From contig OY970227.1 in the NCBI GenBank assembly GCA_963714055.1, positions 1,798,001 through 1,862,000 on the forward strand: a stretch of 64,000 nucleotides of DNA, read 5' to 3'. This document shows, piece by piece, positions 1-8,324 of the stretch. This DNA comes from JACDBE01 sp963714055. Its GTDB lineage: Bacteria; Actinomycetota; Acidimicrobiia; Spongiisociales; UBA5794. Each line of letters begins with the position of its first letter. Positions within the stretch are counted from its first letter, which is position 1. Below the pieces are notes generated by a model that saw only the letters and a program-made list of their open reading frames with translations, was not told the DNA's origin and did no database searches. The position numbers and the translations under genes were made by a program.

Positions 1-73
1 GTCACGGGCGACGATGCTACCGAGGGCTCCGACCGCGCCCGCTTGCGGCGCCACCAGGGGCCCGAGCCGGTGC

Positions 74-1438
74 TCACACCGGTGCCTCGGCCCGCCGGGT
101 GATGCCGGCGAAGCTGGCGAACTCCGGCCTGAACAGCATCTCGATCTTCGCGGTGGCCCCCTGGCGGTGCTTGGCGATGTTGATCTCGGCGACGCCCCGG
201 CTCTCCTGTTCCTCCGGGTGGTAGTACTCGTGGCGGTAGATGAACATGACCACGTCGGCGTCCTGCTCGATGGCGCCCGATTCGCGGAGGTCGCTCAACA
301 TCGGACGCTTGTCCTGCCTGGTCTCCATCGACCGGTTGAGCTGGGAGACGGCGATCACCGGGACGTCGAGCTCGCGGGCGAGGTTCTTGAGGTGGCGGCT
401 GATGGCGGCGATCTCCTGCTGGCGGTTCTCGCCGGCGCGGGGGACGTTCATGAGCTGAAGGTAGTCGACCACCACCAGTCCCAGCCCGGGTCGACGGGCC
501 AGGCGACGGCACTTGGCACGGATCTCGGTCACCGTCAAGCCCGGCGAGTCGTCCACGTAGATCGGCTTCTGGTCGAGGCTGGCGGCGGCGCGTGACAGCC
601 GGGCGAAGTCGTCGTCGGTGAGCCTGCCGGTTCGCAGCCGGGTCGAGTCGACCGACTCCTTGGCGCAGAGGAGGCGGGTGACCACCTCCTCCCGGCTCAT
701 CTCCAGCGAGAAGACCGCTACGGGGACTTCACGCATCGCCACGTTCATGGCGATGCACAGGGCCAGCGCCGTCTTGCCCATCCCGGGCCGGGCAGCCACC
801 ACCACCAGGTTCTTGTTGTGCAGACCGGCCAGGGTGCGGTCGAGGTCGGCGTAGCCGGTCGCCTGGCCGGTGACCTCCTCGCCCTTGCCGTACAGCTCCT
901 CGGCCTGCTCGATGGCCGGGAACAGCAGAGGGCTGATGGGGGCCAGGCCGTCGCCGATCCGCCGGTCGGACACGGCGTACACGGTCTGCTCGGCGATGTC
1001 GAGGACGTCCTCGATCGGTTGATCGACGGCCGTCGCCACCGTGCCGATCTCCCCACCGGCTCGCATCAGCCGCCGGCGCAGGGCGTGCTCCTCGACGATG
1101 GCCACGTAGTGGGCGACGTTGGCCGAGGTCGGAACGGCGTCCGAAAGTCCGCTGACGTAAGCGATGCCGCCGACCTGGTCGAGGCCACCCATCCGGCGCA
1201 GGCCCTCGGTGACGGTGAGGGCGTCGATGGGCTCGCCGGCGTCGTAGAGGGTGGTGACGGCGGCGAAGATCGATTGGTGGGCGGGCTTGTAGAAGTCCTC
1301 CGGCTGGAGCTTCTCGAGGGCGACGTCGACCGCCTCGGTGGAGATGAGCATCGCCCCCAGCACCGACTCTTCGGCCTCGATGCTGTGCGGAGCCATCCGC
1401 GCCCCGCGGCCCACGTCACGTTCCATCACCGCTGTCAC
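74..1438 (-). CDS. dnaB: Replicative DNA helicase DnaB
   Basis: Hexameric 5'-3' helicase that unwinds DNA at the replication fork. The 454-residue protein has the N-terminal DnaB domain (about residues 15-115) and a RecA-type ATPase domain. The Walker A motif ARPGMGKT is near residues 216-223 and Walker B LVVVDYLQLM near 321-330. Length is normal and there is no intein. The GTG start is preceded by a GGAGGA ribosome site about 6 nt upstream. It is the last gene of the minus-strand rpsF-ssb-rpsR-rplI-dnaB cluster but is separated from rplI by about 350 bp, so it probably also has its own promoter. Its loader DciA is encoded at 49.8 kb. Confidence 0.97.
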   Translation of the reverse strand: MTAVMERDVGRGARMAPHSIEAEESVLGAMLISTEAVDVALEKLQPEDFYKPAHQSIFAAVTTLYDAGEPIDALTVTEGLRRMGGLDQVGGIAYVSGLSDAVPTSANVAHYVAIVEEHALRRRLMRAGGEIGTVATAVDQPIEDVLDIAEQTVYAVSDRRIGDGLAPISPLLFPAIEQAEELYGKGEEVTGQATGYADLDRTLAGLHNKNLVVVAARPGMGKTALALCIAMNVAMREVPVAVFSLEMSREEVVTRLLCAKESVDSTRLRTGRLTDDDFARLSRAAASLDQKPIYVDDSPGLTVTEIRAKCRRLARRPGLGLVVVDYLQLMNVPRAGENRQQEIAAISRHLKNLARELDVPVIAVSQLNRSMETRQDKRPMLSDLRESGAIEQDADVVMFIYRHEYYHPEEQESRGVAEINIAKHRQGATAKIEMLFRPEFASFAGITRRAEAPV

Positions 1439-1787
1439 CGGCTGTCCTCCGTCCGATCCCGTGTGCCGCCGTCACGCCTCGGTGCCTACCCGCCACCATC
1501 TTGCCGACGAGGTGTGACACGAAACGGCCGCGTGCGACCGTCTCGGGGAAATGCGGTGAAGCCCGGCGAGTGTATGTGGCGGAACCGGAGCGCGGAAACG
1601 AAACAGCCGTCGAAGCCCTGGGACGCGAAACAATGGTCTGTAACTGGCGGTTCCGGGTTCCGGACGGCCAGACCCCTCCCCGGCATCCGTGCCGGCCTTC
1701 GGCCCGTGCCGCTGCCACCCCTCCCCCTGAAAAAGGGGAGGGGAAATCGCCGCCCCACGGCCAGGCCCCTCCAACAGGGGAGGGAAT
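1439..1787. other. Intergenic region upstream of dnaB
   Basis: This 349-bp gap holds no convincing gene. The dnaB-proximal half contains a possible minus-strand -10 box TACACT (plus-strand 1569-1574) without a good -35, so it is only a weak dnaB promoter candidate. The rplI-proximal half is a family-A hairpin repeat listed separately. Confidence 0.5.
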
Positions 1788-1790
1788 CTA
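1671..1790 (+). repeat. Dispersed repeat family A, copy 1
   Basis: A copy of a roughly 75-bp element: ACCCCTCCCCGG, then a GGCCTTCGGCC block, then a perfect 9-bp stem CCCCTCCCC (1718-1726) / GGGGAGGGG (1735-1743) with an 8-nt loop. A second, degenerate CCCCT/AGGGG hairpin follows at about 1769-1785. The same arrangement recurs at 34.3, 40.1-40.3 and 49.5 kb. Lying just after rplI, it could also end transcription, but no T-tract follows the stem. Confidence 0.75.
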
Positions 1791-2240
1791 CGCGGGGATG
1801 ATGTCGAGGGTGAGGCTGAACTCCACGTCGGGATGAGGGTGGAGCCCCACCTCGTGGAGCCCGATCTCCTTGATCGGTGCCGGGATCGAGATGATCTTGC
1901 GGTCGACCTCGACGCCGGTGAAGCGCTTGATCGCCTCGACGATGTCGTGCTCGGCCACCGAGCCGAAGAGCCGGCCTTCGTCGCCGGCTCGCGCCGCCAC
2001 CACGACGCGGGTGCCGAGGAGCGCCTGGGCGAGCTGCTCGGCGTCCCCCTTGGCCCGCTCCGCCGCCTCGATCCTGGTTGTGCGCACCGCCTCGGCCTGG
2101 GCGATGGCCCCGCGGGTCGCCTTGACCGCCTTGCCCTTGGGAACCAGGAAGTTGCGGGCGTACCCGTCGGCGACATCGACGACGTCACCCTTCTGCCCGA
2201 GGTCGGCGACGTCCTCGACGAGGATGAGCTTCACGGTCAC
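1788..2240 (-). CDS. rplI: 50S ribosomal protein L9
   Basis: Structural protein of the large ribosomal subunit that binds 23S rRNA. The 150-residue protein has the N-terminal L9 signature (VEDVADLGQKGDVVDVADGY, NFLVPKGKA), a charged connecting helix at about residues 45-80 and the C-terminal domain. Length is typical. The GTG start overlaps the rpsR stop codon as GTGA, indicating translational coupling in the rpsF-ssb-rpsR-rplI operon. Confidence 0.98.
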   Translation of the reverse strand: MTVKLILVEDVADLGQKGDVVDVADGYARNFLVPKGKAVKATRGAIAQAEAVRTTRIEAAERAKGDAEQLAQALLGTRVVVAARAGDEGRLFGSVAEHDIVEAIKRFTGVEVDRKIISIPAPIKEIGLHEVGLHPHPDVEFSLTLDIIPA

Positions 2241-2506
2241 GATCGGGTCGCCACGTACGGCAGCAGTGCCATCTCGCGGGCATTCTTGATCGCCTTGGCG
2301 ACCGCCCGCTGGTGGATGCCGCAGTTGCCGGTCACCCGACGGGTGCGGATCTTGCCCTTGTCGGACACGAACTTGCGCAGCAGGGCGACGTCTTTGTAAT
2401 CGATGGGCTCGGCCTTTTCGTGGCAGAACTGGCAGACCTTGCGCCGCCGGCGCGAGTCGGCGGCGGTTGGCCGCCGGCGGCGCGGCGCTCGTTTCACTGG
2501 TGGCAT
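2237..2506 (-). CDS. rpsR: 30S ribosomal protein S18
   Basis: Small-subunit ribosomal protein that pairs with S6 on 16S rRNA. The start was set at the ATG at 2506 because an AGGAGGG ribosome site lies 8 nt upstream, giving 89 residues beginning MPPVKRAPRRR. A longer in-frame reading to 2560 lacks a ribosome site. A CxxC pair (CQFC) followed by later Cys and His residues in the N-terminal half suggests a zinc-binding (C+) form of S18. It is coupled by a 4-bp overlap to rplI. Confidence 0.96.
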   Translation of the reverse strand: MPPVKRAPRRRRPTAADSRRRRKVCQFCHEKAEPIDYKDVALLRKFVSDKGKIRTRRVTGNCGIHQRAVAKAIKNAREMALLPYVATRS

Positions 2507-2573
2507 CTGGTTGTCCCTCCTGTGAGGATCGGGAGGGGGCGGCACGGCGCCGCCCGGCACTCCGGTCGGCGGT

Positions 2574-3035
2574 TCAGAACGGGGCCTCGTCCGGCCCGTA
2601 GTCGTCGCGGGCCACCGGGGCGACCGGGGCGACCGGGGCCGGCGCCGAGCGCTTCGAGTCCGACCAGGTGTCCCCGCCGCGCTGGGTCTTGGTGACGTTG
2701 GCGGTGGCCCACCGGATCGACGGGCCGATCTCCTCGATGCGGACCTCGACGACGGATCGCTTGTCTCCCTCCTGGGTCTCCCAGGTGCGCTGCTCGAGGG
2801 AGCCGGTCACGATGATCCGCATGCCCTTGGTGAGCGACTCGGCCACGTTCTCGGCCATGTCGCGCCAGCACGTGCCGGCGAAGAAGCTGGTCTCCTCCTG
2901 CCACTCGTCGTTGCGGTCGCGATAGCGCCGGTTGACCGCCAGGCGGATCTTGGTCATCGCCGCCCCGTTCGGGGTGAAGCGGAGCTCCGGGTCGTCGACC
3001 AGGTTGCCGACCAGGGTCACTGCGTTCGTCGTCAT
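2574..3035 (-). CDS. ssb: Single-stranded DNA-binding protein
   Basis: Binds and protects single-stranded DNA during replication, repair and recombination. The 153-residue protein has an N-terminal OB-fold (about residues 1-110, beginning TNAVTLVGNLVDDPELR) and a short Ala/Pro/Val-rich linker with repeated APV. It ends in the acidic tip DEAPF, which recruits partner proteins. It lies between rpsF and rpsR, the standard actinobacterial arrangement. Confidence 0.97.
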   Translation of the reverse strand: MTTNAVTLVGNLVDDPELRFTPNGAAMTKIRLAVNRRYRDRNDEWQEETSFFAGTCWRDMAENVAESLTKGMRIIVTGSLEQRTWETQEGDKRSVVEVRIEEIGPSIRWATANVTKTQRGGDTWSDSKRSAPAPVAPVAPVARDDYGPDEAPF

Positions 3036-3101
3036 TGTCTCGTCTCTCTCGTCGTGGGTCGACCGCCACTATGCATCGGCGGTATGACAGAAACCAGGGG
3101 G

Positions 3102-3386
3102 TCAGGCGTCGGTGCGCACGATCTTGTGGCGGATGACGGCGTCGGACAGGTGGAGCGCCCGGTCGAGCCGGTCGACCAGCTCGAACTCGGCTTCGAAGGT
3201 CACCACCGAGTAGTGGCCCTCGTTGAGATGGTCGATCTCGTAGGCGAAGCGGCGCTTGCCCCACAGGTCGCGCCCGGTCACCGAACCGGACTCGGTGATC
3301 GCCTTCTCCACTTCGCCGATCTGGCCGGCGACGTCGGTGTCGGCCATCTCGGGTCTGTGGATGATCATCAGCTCATAGGAACGCAA
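3102..3386 (-). CDS. rpsF: 30S ribosomal protein S6
   Basis: Small-subunit ribosomal protein that partners S18. It has 94 residues, begins RSYELMIIHRP and contains the conserved WGKRRFAYEI segment. It starts at an unusual TTG codon (3384-3386), supported by an AGGAGG ribosome site 8 nt upstream. First gene of the rpsF-ssb-rpsR-rplI cluster. Confidence 0.97.
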   Translation of the reverse strand: MRSYELMIIHRPEMADTDVAGQIGEVEKAITESGSVTGRDLWGKRRFAYEIDHLNEGHYSVVTFEAEFELVDRLDRALHLSDAVIRHKIVRTDA

Positions 3387-3509
3387 GGCTCTACACCTCC
3401 TGTGGACATCCTGAAAGGAAGGCCCCCGGCATCTCCGGGAGCAGGGGTCGAGTGAGCGCAGCCATTCTAGCCGCCGTCGCCGACGACCCGATCAGCCGCC
3501 TCCGGCTGC

Positions 3510-3971
3510 CTACTCGGGCGTCGTTGGCGCCGCCAGCTCGGCAGCGGCCTTCTTCGCCCGGCGCTCCCTGGTGTCGGGGCCCTTCGCCTCGTCGACGTGC
3601 TCGGCCCACCGACGCTGGTGGCTGTAGGACAGGGCGGCGAAACGCTCCGCAGCCCCAGGTGATGCGGCCAGGGCGGCGACCAGCTCGGGCGGGACCTCCA
3701 CCGTCCGCTCGTCCTCGTCCAGCTCGACGGTGACCTGGACGACCTCGCCGGCCTCGACCCCGGCGGCGGCGCGGTGCTTCTTGGCCAGCGGCAGCATGAA
3801 GACGTCGCCGTAGGCGGCCACCGTGCTGCGGTAGGTGTAGCCGTTGACGGTGACATAGACCGGCGGCCGCTTGCCCCGGCCGAGCGCCTCCACGACGTCG
3901 GCGGGTACCCGCAACCCGGTGGCGTCCTTCCCTTCGAGCTGGACCGTGGTTTCGAAGCGGGGCACCGTCAC
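3510..3971 (-). CDS. DUF1905/YdeI-type small protein
   Basis: A 153-residue protein of unknown function. The N-terminal part (FETTVQLEGKDATGLRVP...VYVTVNGYTYRSTV...MLPLAKKHR) fits the DUF1905 beta-barrel. The C-terminal part (PELVAALAASPGAAERFAAL) fits the short helical region found in YdeI/OmpD-associated proteins. The GTG at 3971 overlaps the panB stop as GTGA, so I prefer it to the TTG one codon earlier. Coupling to panB is positional only; no pantothenate role is implied. Confidence 0.8.
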   Translation of the reverse strand: MTVPRFETTVQLEGKDATGLRVPADVVEALGRGKRPPVYVTVNGYTYRSTVAAYGDVFMLPLAKKHRAAAGVEAGEVVQVTVELDEDERTVEVPPELVAALAASPGAAERFAALSYSHQRRWAEHVDEAKGPDTRERRAKKAAAELAAPTTPE

Positions 3972-4873
3972 CAATCCATGGCATCGTCGGCGAGCAGGTC
4001 GTCCCCATGCACCCGCTCGTACCCGGGCCCGGCCTGCTCCAGCTCGACCAGCATCCGGGCCGCCTCCTCGGACATGTGGTACGTCTCGGCCTCACCGGGG
4101 AAGTCGCCCGAGGCAACGTCGGCGTAGAACCGCTCCAACGCCTCGACGGCGACGTCGGCGAGCCGGGCGTACCGCCGGACGAACTTGGGCAGGTGGCCGT
4201 CGTGGAGCCCGAGCACGTCGTGGAAGACCAGCACCTGACCGTCGCAGGACGGACCGGCCCCGATCCCGATCGTGGGCACCGGCACCTGCCGGGTGATGAG
4301 GGCGGCAACGGTGTCGGGGACGCCCTCGAGCACGATGGCGAACACACCCGCGTCGGCGAGGGCCACGGCGTCGCTGATCATCTCGTGGGCGACGGCAGCG
4401 TCTTTCCCCTGGACCCGGTAGCCGCCCATGGCATGCACCGACTGGGGGGTGAGACCGAGGTGGCCCATCACCGGGATCTCGGCGTCGAGGATCGGCCGGA
4501 TCATCCGCAACCGTTTCCGGCCGCCTTCGACCTTGACCGCCTCGGCACCACCCTCGCGGACGAGGCGGCCGGCGTTGACCACCGTCTCCTCCACCGAGGA
4601 GTGATACGACAGCCAGGGCATGTCTCCGACGATCAGGGCTTGCGGCGACACCGAGGCGACGGCGGCGGAGTGGTGGATGATGTCGTCGACGGTCACCGAG
4701 AGCGTGTCGCCACGACCCAGGACGACGTTGCCCATCGAGTCACCGACGAGGATGATGTCGCTGCCGGCCCGGTCGGCGATGGTCGCCGTTGGGGCGTCGT
4801 AGGCGGTGACCATCCTGATCTTGTCGCCGCCCTTGCGGGCTGCGATGTCCGGAGCGGTGGTCTTGCCGGCCAT
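3968..4873 (-). CDS. panB: 3-methyl-2-oxobutanoate hydroxymethyltransferase
   Basis: Transfers a hydroxymethyl group from methylenetetrahydrofolate to alpha-ketoisovalerate, giving ketopantoate, the first committed step of pantothenate and CoA synthesis. The 301-residue TIM barrel has the motifs MVTAYDAP, LVGDSMGNVVLG, VKVEGG, GHLGLTPQS and IGIGAGPSCDGQVLV. The start at ATG 4873 has a GGGAGAAGGG ribosome site; the reading frame stays open far upstream but without homology. The divergent neighbour is a PPOX oxidoreductase. Confidence 0.96.
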   Translation of the reverse strand: MAGKTTAPDIAARKGGDKIRMVTAYDAPTATIADRAGSDIILVGDSMGNVVLGRGDTLSVTVDDIIHHSAAVASVSPQALIVGDMPWLSYHSSVEETVVNAGRLVREGGAEAVKVEGGRKRLRMIRPILDAEIPVMGHLGLTPQSVHAMGGYRVQGKDAAVAHEMISDAVALADAGVFAIVLEGVPDTVAALITRQVPVPTIGIGAGPSCDGQVLVFHDVLGLHDGHLPKFVRRYARLADVAVEALERFYADVASGDFPGEAETYHMSEEAARMLVELEQAGPGYERVHGDDLLADDAMDW

Positions 4874-5020
4874 CGAGTGTCCCTTCTCCCCACCGTCGCC
4901 GGTTGGGGGATGTCGCTGGATGGTTCGCAGGCCCCTGGTTCCCTCGACCACCGCGGCCGCCCGATCCCGGGGACTGCGATCAGGATACCGTGACGCCCGA
5001 CCCCACACCCCGGAGGCCCC

Positions 5021-5500
5021 GTGGCGAAGAAGGACATCACCATGACCGAGAGCGAGCGGCTGGAGTTCCTGTCGGCCCCCCGGACCCTGATCGTCACCAC
5101 CGTCGACGGTCGCGGCTACCCGCACGTCACCCCGATGTGGTACGTCGTCGACGATGGCAAGGTCGTGTTCCGCTCGTTCACCAAGTCGCAGAAGATCGTC
5201 AACCTGCGCCGCAACCCAAAGGTCGGCGTCCTGGTCGAGGAGGGCCATGCGTACCAGGATCTGCGGGGAGTGATGATCCAGGGTCAGGCCACCCTCGTCG
5301 ACGACCCGGAGTTCGTCCTCGACCTCTACGGGAGGCTGGCCGCCCGCTACGCCTTCGCCGGCGCCGAGCCGATCGCCTTCCCCGACCGGGCGTCGTTGGA
5401 GGCGGCGTTCGGTCGCTTCGCCCCCAAGAACACGGCCGTGGTGGTCGACCCGGTGCGAATCACGTCGTGGGACCACCGCAAGCTCGCCGGGACGTACTGA
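5021..5500 (+). CDS. PPOX-class (probably F420-dependent) oxidoreductase
   Basis: A 159-residue split-barrel flavin/deazaflavin-binding protein. LIVTTVDGRGYPHVTPMWYVVDDGKVVF, interrupted by variable positions, and a later KNLRRNPKVGVLVE-like segment mark the FDOR/PPOX superfamily. Many actinobacterial members use cofactor F420, but the substrate cannot be inferred. The GTG start has CGGAGG 4 nt upstream; an in-frame ATG lies at 5042. A TACCGT box at 4990-4995 could be its -10 element. Confidence 0.85.
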   Translation: MAKKDITMTESERLEFLSAPRTLIVTTVDGRGYPHVTPMWYVVDDGKVVFRSFTKSQKIVNLRRNPKVGVLVEEGHAYQDLRGVMIQGQATLVDDPEFVLDLYGRLAARYAFAGAEPIAFPDRASLEAAFGRFAPKNTAVVVDPVRITSWDHRKLAGTY

Positions 5501-5507
5501 TCAAGAG

Positions 5508-5562
5508 CCCGAACCTGAGGTTCCTACCTACCGCTCCGATATGCCAGAACCTCAGGTTCGGG
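5508..5562. terminator. 16-bp inverted repeat after the PPOX gene
   Basis: A perfect 16-bp inverted repeat, CCCGAACCTGAGGTTC (5508-5523) and its complement (5547-5562), encloses a 23-nt loop. Each arm is itself almost palindromic (GAACCT-G-AGGTTC). It follows the PPOX stop codon and faces the convergent pdxH gene, so it may stop transcription in both directions. No U-tract follows. Confidence 0.55.
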
Positions 5563-5574
5563 AGAGGGCACGGC

Positions 5575-5915
5575 CCGCGGCGGGTGGGGGCCTGGCAGGC
5601 CCCCGGGTCGCTCGAAGTCGACCCGGGCAACAGACACGGCCCACGATGGGGTAGGGGCCCCATCTGTGGGAGGAGGGCCGACTTCGGGCCAAACCGGCCA
5701 GCCCCGCCACCCGAAGTCGGCCCGGGAAGATCACAGCCCCATCTGTGGGAGGAGGGCCGACTTCGGGCCAAACCGGCCAGCCTCCCGCCACCCGAAGTCG
5801 GCCCGGGAATCTCACGGCCCACGATGGGGTAGGGGCCCCATCTGTGGGAGGAGGGCCGACTTGGGCCAAACCGGCCAGCCTCCGCCACCCGAAGTCGGCC
5901 CGGGAATGTCACGGC
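5575..5915 (+). repeat. Dispersed repeat family B, three-unit array
   Basis: Units contain hairpin 1, GATGGGGTAGGGGCCCCATC (5645-5664 and 5823-5842), a GGGAGGAGGG spacer, and hairpin 2, a 14-bp stem (5675-5688 with 5710-5723; arm GGGCCGACTTCGGG). The middle unit, from about 5732, has lost the left half of hairpin 1. A degenerate fourth unit precedes them at about 5575-5635. The array lies between convergent genes, and its last unit overlaps the pdxH stop codon. Confidence 0.85.
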
Positions 5916-6538
5916 CAGAGGAGGCGGTTCAGCCAGCCGTCCCCGTGACGGACGAACTCCACGCGGTCGTGCATCCGGTCGACCCGGCCCTGCCAGAACT
6001 CCATCCGGGTGGGGATCATCCGGTACCCGCCCCACTGTTGGGGCCGCGGGACCTCCTCGGGATGCCGGTCCGCCAGCTCGGCGACCCGGTCGACCAGCTC
6101 CTGGCGGCTGGACAGCACCCGGCTCTGCGTGGAAGCCGCCGCGGCGAGCTGGGCGCCGCGTGCCCGGGTGGCGAAGTACTCGTCCGACTCGGCCAGGCTG
6201 GTGCGCTCCACCCGGCCCGCCGCCCTGACCTGTCGGTGAAGGGTGAGCCAGGTGAGCGATCCCGCCGCCCACGGATTCCTCTCGAGCTCTTCACCCTTGC
6301 GCGACCCGTAGTTGGTGAAGAAGACGAATCCCTCGTCGATCGCCTTCAACAGCACGGTGCGCACCGAGGGACGACCCAACTCGCTGGCGGTCGCCAGGCT
6401 CAACGCATTGGGTTGGGGCACGTGGGCGACGTATGCCTCCTCGAGCCAGCGGCGCGCCGCCTCCAGCGGGTCGCCGCCGAGGCTCTCGATGTCGAGCGAT
6501 GCACCGTCGTACGAAGGCCCCGTGGGCAGGAAGTCCAC
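5909..6538 (-). CDS. pdxH: Pyridoxamine/pyridoxine 5'-phosphate oxidase
   Basis: FMN enzyme that makes pyridoxal 5'-phosphate, the last step of the salvage and DXP-dependent vitamin B6 routes. The 209-residue protein has the PNPOx motifs PNALSLATA, RTVLLKAIDEGFVFFTNYGS, KGEELERNPWAA, GAQLAAAASTQS and the C-terminal W-x-NRLLWP type ending. It starts at GTG 6538, preceded by a TAGGTT box six bases upstream. Its 3' end runs into repeat family B. Confidence 0.95.
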   Translation of the reverse strand: MDFLPTGPSYDGASLDIESLGGDPLEAARRWLEEAYVAHVPQPNALSLATASELGRPSVRTVLLKAIDEGFVFFTNYGSRKGEELERNPWAAGSLTWLTLHRQVRAAGRVERTSLAESDEYFATRARGAQLAAAASTQSRVLSSRQELVDRVAELADRHPEEVPRPQQWGGYRMIPTRMEFWQGRVDRMHDRVEFVRHGDGWLNRLLWP

Positions 6539-6544
6539 ACTGCA

Positions 6545-6550
6545 AACCTA
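6545..6550 (-). promoter_or_regulatory. Leaderless -10 box of pdxH
   Basis: On the minus strand TAGGTT lies 6 nt before the GTG start codon, so transcription would begin at the start codon itself. No recognisable -35 is seen. Confidence 0.5.
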
Positions 6551-6593
6551 GTGCCACGCCGTCGCCGGGGACGGGCGGGCCGGATCGTGAGCC

Positions 6594-8276
6594 CTACCCG
6601 ACCTCCGGGGTGGGATTGCCGTTGCAGTCGAGGCCCTCGCCCGGGCGGTAGAGGGCGAACACCTCGTCGTTCTCGGTGACGCCGTCTGGGTTGGTCCGGC
6701 TGCGGAAGGTCTCCACCTGGGTGCACTGGCCTGCGGGGTACGAGCTCTGGCCGGTCTGCTCGACATCCCAGTACCGGGTCGACCACATCTGCATCGTGAT
6801 CGAGCTCCCGGTGTAGGTGGGCCAGAGCAGCACCCCATAGGGGGTGTCGTTGGTGACCACGAGGTCGGGATGCGGGTACGAGAGGGTCGCCTCGCGGCCG
6901 TACGGGTAGCGGTCGATGTACAGCGAGTGCGACTGGTACTCCTCGAACTGGAGGCCGGCGAAGAAGGCGGCGTTGAACATGGTGGTGGCGAACTGGCTGA
7001 TCCCGCCACCCACCGCATCCTCGAACCGGCCGAACTGGATGGTGCCGGCTGGGACGAACCCCTTCTCGGTCGTCCGCTCCCCGACGAAGTCGTTGATGGA
7101 GAACGTCTCCCCGGGATGGATCACCACGCCGCGGACGATGTCGGCGATGCGGTGGATGTTCTCCACCCTGCTCTCGCAGCAGTTGTGGTTGGTGGTGAAC
7201 TCGGAGACCATCTCGGTGATGCCGAGCTTGGCCGCCTGGGTCCGGGCGTCCTCGACCTCCACCAGTGGCAGCGCCAGCGTCCGGTGGCGGCCCGACGAGA
7301 TCGCCTCGAACACGAGGTCGGCCACCCCGGGGGCGCAGCACCGGGTGGGCGGGGTCCCGTACTCGACGTCGACCTCGCCGTCGACGATGGCGAACGTCGG
7401 GTCTTCGCCCTCGTCGGCGAACTCGGCGAGTATGCGCTCGAGTTGCCGATGGACCTTGGGCTGGTCGAACACCGGGACCAGCGTGGCCCCGTCCTGTTCC
7501 GAAACGATCCAGCGCCGGACCGTCTTCGGCCCGATCCGGCTGACGTGCTCGCCCACCGACACGGTGAGGTTCGAGTCGGCCAGGGTCTCGGCCTCGGCGA
7601 CCGCCTCCTCCACCGCCTCCGGCGTGACCTGTGGTGGGATCGGGGTCCAGTCGACCGCCACGGTGAAGGGTGACGACTGGGTAGCGAACGCGTCGGCGGC
7701 GGCGACGGCGACGGTCTCGGCGTCGAGGTAGGCGCCGTCGACGCCGGGCTGCACCTCGATCGAACCGGAGGCGCCGGTGAACGTCGGCTCGACGGGGTCG
7801 CTCAAGTGGGCGTCCGGCAGGTCGCCGACCCAGCCGTCGAGCGTGCCCTGGTCGTAGGTGTACGCCAGTTCGAGGGCGACCGGCTCGAGGAAGGACTGGG
7901 CCCAGGCCTCGAACTGCTCGACCAGGTTGCCGGATCTCCCCTGCTCCATCAGGGCGGCGCGGGTGGCGGTCACGTCGGCGGTCACGCCTGCGGTGGCGTT
8001 GGTGGCGGTGATGACCCGCTCGGGCAGGTCGACGGTGAGGACATCGTCGGCGACGTCGTCGGCGATGGCCGCCAGCCGGGCGTCGAGGTCGGCGGGGCCG
8101 AGCCCGCCAACTGCCTCGCCGTCGAGGGTGACGTTGCGCATCACCATCCCCTCGTGGATGACCTTCTGGTCGAGGACCCACGCCCCGACGACGAGCACAC
8201 CGGCGATGGAAAGGCCGGCCACCGTCCACCAGAGGGCGCGTTTCCACGCCGTCGGCAAGCCGGGGATCTTCGCCAT
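6594..8276 (-). CDS. VanW family membrane-anchored envelope protein
   Basis: A 560-residue protein. One N-terminal transmembrane helix (about residues 13-34) is followed by extracytoplasmic domains of the peptidoglycan-binding-4 type (about 60-330) and a VanW domain (about 370-500; ENIHRIADIVRGVVIHPGETFSINDFVGERT and GGGISQFATTMFNAAFFAGL, read as separate blocks). Family members act at the cell wall, but no enzyme activity is established. Cys pairs (CC at about 313-314 and 371-372) could form disulfides outside the cell. A TACCAT box lies 7 nt before the ATG, and it is divergent from padR. Confidence 0.88.
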   Translation of the reverse strand: MAKIPGLPTAWKRALWWTVAGLSIAGVLVVGAWVLDQKVIHEGMVMRNVTLDGEAVGGLGPADLDARLAAIADDVADDVLTVDLPERVITATNATAGVTADVTATRAALMEQGRSGNLVEQFEAWAQSFLEPVALELAYTYDQGTLDGWVGDLPDAHLSDPVEPTFTGASGSIEVQPGVDGAYLDAETVAVAAADAFATQSSPFTVAVDWTPIPPQVTPEAVEEAVAEAETLADSNLTVSVGEHVSRIGPKTVRRWIVSEQDGATLVPVFDQPKVHRQLERILAEFADEGEDPTFAIVDGEVDVEYGTPPTRCCAPGVADLVFEAISSGRHRTLALPLVEVEDARTQAAKLGITEMVSEFTTNHNCCESRVENIHRIADIVRGVVIHPGETFSINDFVGERTTEKGFVPAGTIQFGRFEDAVGGGISQFATTMFNAAFFAGLQFEEYQSHSLYIDRYPYGREATLSYPHPDLVVTNDTPYGVLLWPTYTGSSITMQMWSTRYWDVEQTGQSSYPAGQCTQVETFRSRTNPDGVTENDEVFALYRPGEGLDCNGNPTPEVG

Positions 8277-8283
8277 GGCCGAG

Positions 8284-8289
8284 ATGGTA
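8284..8289 (-). promoter_or_regulatory. Leaderless -10 box of the VanW gene
   Basis: Minus-strand TACCAT, 7 nt before the ATG at 8276. It lies about 40 bp from the padR operator repeats, so a bound PadR might affect this gene too. Confidence 0.45.
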
Positions 8290-8324
8290 GGGAGGACACC
8301 GGTTTAGAAGACATCATGCCGCCG

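Noticed and set aside
14..1801. Long plus-strand ORFs opposite dnaB (14-595 and 818-1801)
   Set aside because: They are antisense shadows of a high-GC gene; low-complexity translations without domains.
4874..5476. Upstream extension of panB to 502 residues
   Set aside because: The extra 200 residues have no homology and lie opposite the PPOX gene; a ribosome site supports ATG 4873.
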